From: Pedobacter psychrotolerans
GTDB taxonomy: Bacteria > Bacteroidota > Bacteroidia > Sphingobacteriales > Sphingobacteriaceae
NCBI RefSeq assembly: GCF_004340665.1
Contig: NZ_SLWO01000006.1
Coordinates: 186,001-250,000 of the forward strand
DNA: 64,000 nucleotides
Reading direction: 5' to 3'
The translations under genes and the position numbers were made by a program. The notes beneath the pieces are model-generated. The model searched no databases. It saw nothing but the letters and a program-made list of their open reading frames with translations, and was not told the origin of the DNA. Of this stretch, positions 1 to 6,283 are shown piece by piece (the stretch's first letter is position 1; every line of letters begins with the position of its first letter).

Positions 1-2200
1 CGGCTGCTCTAAGTTTTTCAACCCAATCAGAAGCGAGACCTGAATGATCATTCCTGCTTAATACCTCTAAAACCGTAGCCGGATAAACCTTATTGGATAT
101 ATCTATATGAGCTTTGGAAAGAAACTTCAAAATCTGATTCAACTCCTGCCAACGGGTTTTCATTTTTTGCCAGCGGGTACCGAATAATCGTTGTGCTAAT
201 GCCTCATATTCAGTCAGTGCAACACTTAATCTATTGGCTTCTAAAATATCATCAGTATATTGAATCTTCCCTTCCAGGTTATCAGGCAATGGAATTTTTG
301 AAAAAGAGGCCAACTCTTTTACACTTCTTTTGTAATCGCCAATGATAAATTTATACCATTTTTGACCATGAGCTAATAAATTTTGACGAATCTGTAGTAC
401 ATTTTGATTCCATGCTTCTGGCAACAAAACTTCTTCGTAAGAATGCTTAAGCGTGGCAAGCCTTTCTCCGGTTTCCAGTAGATCACGAATGTCTTCATAA
501 TTCGTCGCCCACGCAGGATCATGAATGGCAATTTCTCTTAAATCAGGGCTATCTGCAACCAATTTTGCAGTAGCGATTAATTTTTCAATTGCTGCAGCAT
601 TAATAGGTTCAGCCATCAACAACCATTTGGCAGCATCTTTAGAGGTGTTTTCTAATATTACAGTAGCATTTAAAGCATTGCTAATTAAAACCTGATAGCC
701 TTCCTGTTCATGGGTTAGCAAAACTTTTAATCTGGTACCATAAAATATCAGGTGTGCCGGCACGCCAATTTCCTTTAGCCGGGCTTCAATTTCCTCTGCT
801 CTTTTTTCCGCACGACTCATACGGATCATATCCCAATCACTAATATCGGTTATGGGCACATTTAGTAGTTTGACATCTGCATATTGATCTGCTATTTGCG
901 AGAGGTAGCCAATTACTTTTTGGGCCGATACTCCGCTTCGTCCAATTTCCCTGTTAATTGAATTGCAATAACCATTTAATTTCCCACGATAAGCATCCAA
1001 TTCTACCAGTTCATTCTGAAGATGCGTTAAGGCAGGTTTACCCAGTTCAAGAATGCGTTTTAATTCTGCATGCAACTCCTTTTTATTGGATTTATGACTG
1101 TGAAGTTCTAAACAAGCCTCGCCAAGATGAATGGCATCAAGGCGACGTTTCACCACTTCAAGTGCCGCCATTTTTTCCGCAACAAACAATACCTTTTTAC
1201 CCTGTCCTACTGCATTGGCAATCAGGTTGGTGATGGTTTGCGACTTACCTGTTCCGGGAGGTCCCTGAATAACAAGATTTCTACCTTCATGAACAGCCAA
1301 CATGGCAAGTACCTGTGAGCTATCAGCATCTACTACCTGGAAAAGTTCATGGGCATTGGTCTCCTTGTCTAAATTATGATCGTCATTTGCTGTAGGTTCA
1401 GCATCTGTAAAACCACCACCAAATAAAGAATGGAGAATAGCGTGATTTTCAGGTTTATCGTCTTCCGGCCACTTATTACTATCCAGGTCATGATAAATCA
1501 TAAATTTACCGAAGGAGAAAAAACCAAGCTCAATAGCATCAGGCTCAATGCGCCATAATGAATGGTGTTTTACCCGGGTCACCATATCATCCAGATAAGC
1601 CTGAAGATCAAAATCTTCAATATCTCCTAAATCAGGGATGGTGATGTTAAAATCGGCCATCATTTTGGCTTGTAAAGAAAGATTTGCCCCAATCTCTCCA
1701 CCACTATATTTTAACCTGAAACGTTCGCTGGCACTTGACCTTTCTAACGATACCGGAATTAAGATAATGGGCGCCTGACGAGGCTCAGTTGTATTTCCCT
1801 GCTCATACCAATTTAACATGCCCAGTGATAAATACAAAATATTTACACCCTGCTCTTCGATACTGGTGCGGGCAAAATAATATGTATTCAGAATTTTTGT
1901 TTGTAGTTTTTGTTCTGTTTCACTGGTTTGGAGGCGCGTATCATTATAGGAATTTTCCAGTTCTTCTTTGGTAAGTGCCGGCCATTCTATTGCATCATCA
2001 TCATCCTTTCCCGGTCGGCTTAAAAAGGTCATGGCTTTATTTTGCCTCACCATCATATCAAAAATTGAGGTAGACTTTTCCTGGATCACATGTATACCTC
2101 TGGCTTTTGGTACTTTATAATTCAGGAGCGTATTACGCATACCTAAATCCAATAATTCTTTTCTTGATGCTTCTAATTTGGGAAGGATAGATTCCTGCAT
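1..2200 (-). CDS. DUF4011-type superfamily I helicase, N-terminal part (runs off left edge)
   Basis: Reading the minus strand from the ATG at 2200 gives an unbroken frame of 733 codons to the window edge, so the gene is partial at its 3' end. The first ~300 residues look like the DUF4011 region that precedes the helicase core in large Bacteroidota helicases. A perfect Walker A motif, GPPGTGKS, lies at residues 313-320 and is followed by a helicase-like KVLFVAEKMAALEVV segment. After this comes a long helical insertion with no recognised motif. Family members are usually 1500-2000 residues with helicase motifs II-VI and often a C-terminal nuclease-like domain; these would lie outside the window. 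Such proteins are often found near restriction or defence genes, but nothing defensive is visible here. The family call is from memory of the fold and motifs. Confidence 0.8.
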   Translation of the reverse strand, partial: MQESILPKLEASRKELLDLGMRNTLLNYKVPKARGIHVIQEKSTSIFDMMVRQNKAMTFLSRPGKDDDDAIEWPALTKEELENSYNDTRLQTSETEQKLQTKILNTYYFARTSIEEQGVNILYLSLGMLNWYEQGNTTEPRQAPIILIPVSLERSSASERFRLKYSGGEIGANLSLQAKMMADFNITIPDLGDIEDFDLQAYLDDMVTRVKHHSLWRIEPDAIELGFFSFGKFMIYHDLDSNKWPEDDKPENHAILHSLFGGGFTDAEPTANDDHNLDKETNAHELFQVVDADSSQVLAMLAVHEGRNLVIQGPPGTGKSQTITNLIANAVGQGKKVLFVAEKMAALEVVKRRLDAIHLGEACLELHSHKSNKKELHAELKRILELGKPALTHLQNELVELDAYRGKLNGYCNSINREIGRSGVSAQKVIGYLSQIADQYADVKLLNVPITDISDWDMIRMSRAEKRAEEIEARLKEIGVPAHLIFYGTRLKVLLTHEQEGYQVLISNALNATVILENTSKDAAKWLLMAEPINAAAIEKLIATAKLVADSPDLREIAIHDPAWATNYEDIRDLLETGERLATLKHSYEEVLLPEAWNQNVLQIRQNLLAHGQKWYKFIIGDYKRSVKELASFSKIPLPDNLEGKIQYTDDILEANRLSVALTEYEALAQRLFGTRWQKMKTRWQELNQILKFLSKAHIDISNKVYPATVLEVLSRNDHSGLASDWVEKLRAA

Positions 2201-2525
2201 GTTTTTTTCTTATATGTAGATCATTCTAATATCTCCAAATATTTTGGATATACCAATAAAATTATATCTGGGTGTTCAATTGAAATAGTTGTCTCATTGA
2301 TGCCGTAATGCTAAATTATAACTAAAATCTCCATATCAATTTATAACCAGATAAGGATAGATCTATCTTTTTTGTTACGCTTAATGCCTTTAAATCAAAT
2401 TAATGACAATTATCAATAGCTTTCAGAGTTAAATTCTTCAAAACGCTATGATTTTGGTTTGTAAATGCTGATTTAAAATTTGAATATTGGTAATATTGTA
2501 ATAGGCAGTTCAGCCTGAAAGATTA

Positions 2526-2570
2526 ATGATGACAATCTTTCCCTTTCGGATGAAAGTAACTAATGAGTAA
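2526..2570 (+). CDS. Possible 14-residue peptide ORF within the RNA candidate
   Basis: ATG ATG opens a 14-codon frame (peptide MMTIFPFRMKVTNE) whose TAA is six bases before the terminator stem. It overlaps two of the hairpins of the RNA candidate, so either the peptide or the RNA fold may be the real product. There is no Shine-Dalgarno sequence, but this phylum rarely uses one. It is listed because of its position immediately before a terminator; the evidence for translation is weak. Confidence 0.15.
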   Translation: MMTIFPFRMKVTNE

Positions 2571-2575
2571 AAAAC

Positions 2576-2612
2576 AAATCCTTTCTGGCTAATCAACCGG
2601 AAAGGATTTTTT
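2576..2612 (+). terminator. Intrinsic terminator of the small RNA candidate
   Basis: The arms AAATCCTTTCTGG (2576-2588) and CCGGAAAGGATTT (2597-2609) pair with a single G-T wobble, followed by a run of T. No annotated gene ends upstream on the plus strand, which is why a short transcript is proposed here. Confidence 0.8.
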
Positions 2613-2718
2613 TATTTTCCTATTTCTTGATTAATATTTTCCATTCTAATTTAGCCTAAGTTCAAATCATTTATACTCATTAAGTATCCGATTATCATTT
2701 ACTTGGCTCATGTAAAAT

Positions 2719-2754
2719 CTGAAAGTTTAGCAGTTTTTCCTGAAAAACTTTCAG
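2719..2754. repeat. 10-bp inverted repeat upstream of hsp20
   Basis: CTGAAAGTTT at 2719-2728 and AAACTTTCAG at 2745-2754 are perfectly complementary around a 16-base loop. It lies about 160 bases before the hsp20 start and may be an operator or a leader hairpin. The rest of 2613-2914 holds nothing else that I can name. Confidence 0.4.
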
Positions 2755-2901
2755 CAAAAATGAAATTTTTTCAGTCGCTTAGGATTTTAATCACCAGAAA
2801 ACTACATTGGCACAGCACTTGATTAACCCTTCATGTGTGCTTGCAGGAATGCACAACACAAATTAATTGATTTATAGTCCATTTATTATTAAAACATTAA
2901 A

Positions 2902-2907
2902 AGGAGG
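2902..2907 (+). promoter_or_regulatory. Strong Shine-Dalgarno sequence of hsp20
   Basis: AGGAGG, within AAAAGGAGGAAAA, lies seven bases before the ATG at 2915. This decides the start over the longer frame that opens at 2867. Such a full Shine-Dalgarno is unusual in Bacteroidota, where most leaders are A-rich without one, and fits a need for high expression under stress. Confidence 0.85.
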
Positions 2908-2914
2908 AAAAACT

Positions 2915-3355
2915 ATGACATTGGTTAAATTTAATCCAGAAAAAAAGAACAATGTATTACTGCCAGGCTTTAATGACATGTTCGAATCAGTTTTGGAAGA
3001 CACATTCTTTTCAGGACGCAGGATCAACAACGTTCCATCTGTAAACATTGCAGATGCTCCTGATGCCTACCAGATTGAATTGGCTGCACCAGGACTTAAA
3101 AAAGAAGATTTTAAGGTAAGCGTAGAAAGGGATATGTTAACCATCTCCACTGAAAAAAGCGCCGAGAGTGAACGTAATGAAAAATCCTACACCAGAAAGG
3201 AATTTAGTTATTCTGCTTTCACCAGAGCTTTTACATTACCTGATAGTGCTGATGTAGAAAGAATTCAGGCCAATTATGCGGATGGGATTTTGAAACTCAC
3301 CCTTCCGAAAAAAGAAGAAGCTAAAGCAGTTTCAAGACAAATAGAAATTCAGTAA
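2915..3355 (+). CDS. Small heat-shock protein, Hsp20/alpha-crystallin family
   Basis: The product has 146 residues, normal for bacterial Hsp20. These ATP-independent holdases bind unfolding proteins in the cytoplasm and hand them to DnaK or ClpB. A short variable N-terminus (FNDMFESVLEDTFF) is followed by an alpha-crystallin domain from about residue 38, with the typical NIADAPDAYQIELAAPGLKKEDF start and the core motif YADGILKLTLPKKE near the C-terminus. The ATG at 2915 is chosen because of its strong ribosome binding site. The gene stands alone, with a 300-base leader and its own terminator. No CIRCE element is visible upstream. Confidence 0.95.
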   Translation: MTLVKFNPEKKNNVLLPGFNDMFESVLEDTFFSGRRINNVPSVNIADAPDAYQIELAAPGLKKEDFKVSVERDMLTISTEKSAESERNEKSYTRKEFSYSAFTRAFTLPDSADVERIQANYADGILKLTLPKKEEAKAVSRQIEIQ

Positions 3356-3360
3356 TTAAA

Positions 3361-3388
3361 AAATGCCGCGAAAGCGGCATTTTTTTTT
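3361..3388. terminator. Bidirectional terminator between hsp20 and the sphingolipid operon
   Basis: AAATGCCGC, a GAAA tetraloop and GCGGCATTT form a perfect 9-bp stem, with a T run on the plus strand and a shorter one on the minus strand. It serves hsp20 and, convergently, the operon ending at 3425. Confidence 0.95.
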
Positions 3389-3424
3389 AAAGGTATATCT
3401 TAAAGCTTAACCTTGCATAAAGGA

Positions 3425-4363
3425 TCAACTGATCTTGTAAATGAACTTCCTGATATAATTTCTGAAAGTGGTATTTTTTAGAAAATAATTAAAGCTCAAA
3501 ATAGCCACAATTGCACACAGCACCCCTCCTATTACATCCAACACATAATGATGACTATTATATACGGCTGCAAACCAGATGCCTAAAACTAGAATTGCAA
3601 AAAACAGGTTTATGATTCCCATTCTATTCTTCAAAGCATAATAAAGCACAATTAAAGGATAGGACGAATGTAGAGATGGCATAGCAGCAAAAACATTTGA
3701 GCCTTTGCTGTATATTCCTTGAAAAAGATGGATATTAAAGAAATGATCAAAGTGTGAAAGGCCACCAGTATTACCAACAGTATTATAAATAAACTGAAAG
3801 CCATGCGCTTGTACGTACCAGGGTGGAGCAGCGGGAAAACAATAATAAACCGTAAAGCCCAGCAAATTAACCCACAAAAAGGTAAGCGAGAAATAAACAA
3901 ACTGTTCCCTTTTCTTAAAAAAAAGATAAGTAGCAAAAGCCAAAGGCACCGGTACCCACATCAAATAAAAAAAACCGGTGAGCACATCCAAAAAAGCATT
4001 GGTATTTAGTTTCCAGTATTCATTCGGCGTAAGTAGTTGTCCATTAAAGGAAATTCCAAAAAGTTTCTTTTCCAGATGATATAAATCCTCAATATGAACA
4101 GGTGTGAAAATGTAATTCGGAAAGGCTTTCATGTAATCGAAAATAATCCAATACACAATGAAAATAGAAAAGCCAAGAATGAACTTTCTTGTTCCGGTGG
4201 AAATATAAAAAAGTGAATTAAAAATAAATATCAAGATCAGCTGATCTACTTTAAAACCCACCAATATCACCGATAGTAAAAGGTAAGCCAGAGAAATCAG
4301 TAAGGTGGTATAAATTGTTTTAAGCCCAAAAAATGCATTATTCTGGGAAATGTCATCCTGCAT
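3425..4363 (-). CDS. AUR1-like inositol phosphorylceramide synthase (PAP2 superfamily)
   Basis: A polytopic membrane protein of 312 residues from the ATG at 4363; a frame extending to a TTG at 4378 is less likely because it would overlap the upstream gene. It carries the motif FPAAPPWY, typical of the AUR1/IPC-synthase branch, then MPSLHSSYP, and HHYVLD with the catalytic His and Asp of the PAP2 fold. AUR1 enzymes move phosphoinositol from phosphatidylinositol to ceramide. As last gene of an operon that also makes inositol phosphate, phosphatidylinositol and ceramide, this is the expected terminal enzyme. A plain lipid phosphatase is the alternative, but APPW and the context argue against it. 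One base separates it from the hydroxylase gene. Confidence 0.85.
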   Translation of the reverse strand: MQDDISQNNAFFGLKTIYTTLLISLAYLLLSVILVGFKVDQLILIFIFNSLFYISTGTRKFILGFSIFIVYWIIFDYMKAFPNYIFTPVHIEDLYHLEKKLFGISFNGQLLTPNEYWKLNTNAFLDVLTGFFYLMWVPVPLAFATYLFFKKREQFVYFSLTFLWVNLLGFTVYYCFPAAPPWYVQAHGFQFIYNTVGNTGGLSHFDHFFNIHLFQGIYSKGSNVFAAMPSLHSSYPLIVLYYALKNRMGIINLFFAILVLGIWFAAVYNSHHYVLDVIGGVLCAIVAILSFNYFLKNTTFRNYIRKFIYKIS

Positions 4364-4364
4364 G

Positions 4365-4985
4365 TTATTTTTTATCAAAGTTGGATTGGAAAATCTTATC
4401 CCAAAATGTCCAGCTTACACCGTAGCCTTTGGTTGCATCTGAATAATGATGTAACATATGGTGGTGCTTAAGGCGTTTCCAGAAACTATTTTTAAAGTTG
4501 GCATGATGCAAAGCATAATGAACCATGTCGTAGAACAGATATCCTAAAATAAATCCTGAGAAAAAAGGATAAACCATGGTATGAGGCAATAACCAGTCAA
4601 AAAGAAAGTAAAAACCCAGTGCCATTGGAATACTAGCCGAAGGTGGCATCACCAGGCGGTTCGCATCATTTGGATAATCATGATGAACGCCGTGAAAAAT
4701 AAAGTGAATCTTTTTACCCCATTCGGCTTCTGGCTCAAAGTGAAATACAAACCGATGCAAAACATATTCGGTAATGGTCCAAATGGCTAAACCAAATAAA
4801 AACCAGCCGATAAAACTTAATACAGGCATTTCCACCTCCCAAATAGACTTATAAAACAGGTAAGCAATTACAGGAACATACACGATTAAAGGTACATAGT
4901 ATTTTACCTTTGAGAGGCCTTCCAGAAGATCGCTCTTAAACATCCTGATGGATGCTGATGAATTCGAAACAAAATTCTTTTTCAT
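4365..4985 (-). CDS. Fatty acid hydroxylase of the sterol desaturase family, probable (cer)amide acyl 2-hydroxylase
   Basis: 206 residues with about four membrane segments and the full set of di-iron histidine motifs: HRFVFH, HGVHH, HYALHH and HHHMLHH. The spacing resembles the Scs7/FA2H group, which adds a 2-hydroxyl group to the N-acyl chain of ceramides using O2. Sphingolipids with 2-hydroxy acyl chains are known from Sphingobacterium and Pedobacter relatives, which suits its place between the phosphotransferase and the IPC synthase genes. The family is certain; the exact carbon hydroxylated is inference. Five bases separate it from the upstream gene, so co-translation is likely. Confidence 0.85.
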   Translation of the reverse strand: MKKNFVSNSSASIRMFKSDLLEGLSKVKYYVPLIVYVPVIAYLFYKSIWEVEMPVLSFIGWFLFGLAIWTITEYVLHRFVFHFEPEAEWGKKIHFIFHGVHHDYPNDANRLVMPPSASIPMALGFYFLFDWLLPHTMVYPFFSGFILGYLFYDMVHYALHHANFKNSFWKRLKHHHMLHHYSDATKGYGVSWTFWDKIFQSNFDKK

Positions 4986-4990
4986 AATTT

Positions 4991-6274
4991 TTAAACTTTA
5001 ATTCGCTCTACTAATGCTTTCGAGGGATCGTTCGCATCTAAACCTTTAATTTCAACATATTTAACATTGGGTAACCAAAACGATCCACCCTCTATTCGGA
5101 GAAAAATTCTTTCAATTTGAACTTTCTTGTTATTTACTGTTACAAAAACGTGGTATTTTTTATCTACAGCTGATTTATTAAGGTACATCGGAAGATTTTT
5201 ACGTGCGGCAAACCGAAGTTCAAACTGCCCTTTTCCCAGGTTTTTAGTCTGTATTCCGTAAGCAAATTTTCGTTGGATATAACCCAATTCCTTTTTCTCG
5301 CCCTGATCTCCATAACGAATCCAAAACACATTTACAGGATTTTGATGATTAACCTCACCATTACGGTCTACATTTAACTGGCAGATAATGGTATTGGTAT
5401 TCGGATCACGCTGTAAGTAAAACAACTGATTGCTGATGTTCTTCGGCACAGGAAAATTAATTGGAGAAGGATCTTGCGCTTGCGCAGGTAAAGCACTCAG
5501 ACCCATTAAGCCTATTGATAAGATAAAGCCAATAAACATTGCCGCTTTATTGCTAATTTTCTTTTCAGCCAGTTCCTGTGCTTCCAATCCTTTTTTGGCT
5601 TCCTGCAACCGCTTAACAGCTGTTATATTGGTCAAAAGTGCCATTATCGTAATGGGAATGGTAAAAACAGACATCGTTTCAAAAACATGAAAAGAAATAC
5701 CCGGTACATAAATTTTATAATCGCCACCGATAAAATGTCCGGTAATGCCGCAGGCGATGGCAAAAACACCGATGGTTACCACACGTTCCGGGCGCTGCAT
5801 TAAACCACCTTTACATTCTACCCCTAGTCCCTCAGCCCTGGCCCTGGTGTAACTTACCATCATTGAACCAATTAAAGCGATAAAGGCAAAAAGGGAGCTC
5901 AAAAAATAATGATGCGATACCAGGTAATAACAAATGCCCAGAAACATAATCATTTCACTATAACGATCCAACACCGAGTCATATAACGCACCAAACCTCG
6001 AGCTCATGTTTCCTAAACGGGCTACCTGACCATCAAGCATATCAAAAAGGCCTGCGAAAAGCACCAAGGCTCCTCCCCATCCAACGTATGACATGTCTCC
6101 ACGATTTGATTTTTCGGCACCTAAAACAAAAATAACCGCTACACCAATATTCAGAATTAAACCAATAGTGGTAACTGCATTCGGAGTTAATCCTATTTTA
6201 ATTAATCCCCTCACAAAGGGATTAATCACTTTATAAATGCCCAGTTGTAAACTGTCTCTTAAATTTGCTTTCAT
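4991..6274 (-). CDS. CDP-alcohol phosphatidyltransferase fused to a periplasmic DUF4833 domain; probable phosphatidylinositol-phosphate synthase
   Basis: The first ~225 residues form a CDP-alcohol phosphatidyltransferase with the complete signature DxxDGxxARx8GxxxDxxxD (residues 78-103 from the ATG at 6274). In an operon with inositol-3-phosphate synthase it should join CDP-diacylglycerol and inositol phosphate. A basic, helical linker (LQEAKKGLEAQELAEKK) follows. Then comes a hydrophobic stretch ending in SALPAQAQ, which looks like a secretion signal with a cleavage site, and a ~160-residue domain I recognise as DUF4833 (FYLQRDPNTNT, FWIRYGD, IQRKFAYGI). The tail should therefore sit in the periplasm. 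A TTG at 6280 would add two residues. The fusion is unusual; a sequencing artefact is unlikely because the frame is clean throughout. Confidence 0.85.
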   Translation of the reverse strand: MKANLRDSLQLGIYKVINPFVRGLIKIGLTPNAVTTIGLILNIGVAVIFVLGAEKSNRGDMSYVGWGGALVLFAGLFDMLDGQVARLGNMSSRFGALYDSVLDRYSEMIMFLGICYYLVSHHYFLSSLFAFIALIGSMMVSYTRARAEGLGVECKGGLMQRPERVVTIGVFAIACGITGHFIGGDYKIYVPGISFHVFETMSVFTIPITIMALLTNITAVKRLQEAKKGLEAQELAEKKISNKAAMFIGFILSIGLMGLSALPAQAQDPSPINFPVPKNISNQLFYLQRDPNTNTIICQLNVDRNGEVNHQNPVNVFWIRYGDQGEKKELGYIQRKFAYGIQTKNLGKGQFELRFAARKNLPMYLNKSAVDKKYHVFVTVNNKKVQIERIFLRIEGGSFWLPNVKYVEIKGLDANDPSKALVERIKV

Positions 6275-6283
6275 AACCAATTT

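Larger units (their letters stand above)
2489..2612 (+). ncRNA. Candidate structured small RNA
   Basis: This stretch lies in a gene-free gap between divergently oriented genes, yet it ends in an intrinsic terminator. Consecutive hairpins can be drawn: AGGC/GCCT (2503-2516), a perfect 8-bp stem GAAAGATT/AATCTTTC (2517-2524 with 2534-2541), CTTTC/GAAAG with a GGAT loop (2543-2556), then the terminator. A possible promoter is TTTG at 2453-2456 and TAaaATTTG at 2474-2482, close to the Bacteroidota TTG...TAnnTTTG pattern; the 5' end given is inferred from it. I do not recognise the RNA as a known family. It could instead be the leader of the 14-codon ORF at 2526-2570. Confidence 0.4.

Noticed and set aside
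958..1974. Several plus-strand frames of 60-90 codons within the helicase gene.
   Set aside because: They are shadows of the minus-strand helicase, which has an unbroken 733-codon frame and a Walker A motif.
2867..2914. An upstream in-frame start that would add 16 residues to Hsp20.
   Set aside because: The strong ribosome binding site and the usual Hsp20 length favour the ATG at 2915.
2755..2914. RNA thermometer in the hsp20 leader.
   Set aside because: I looked for a U-rich or ROSE-like strand pairing with AGGAGG and found none convincing. The nearby stems do not cover the ribosome binding site.
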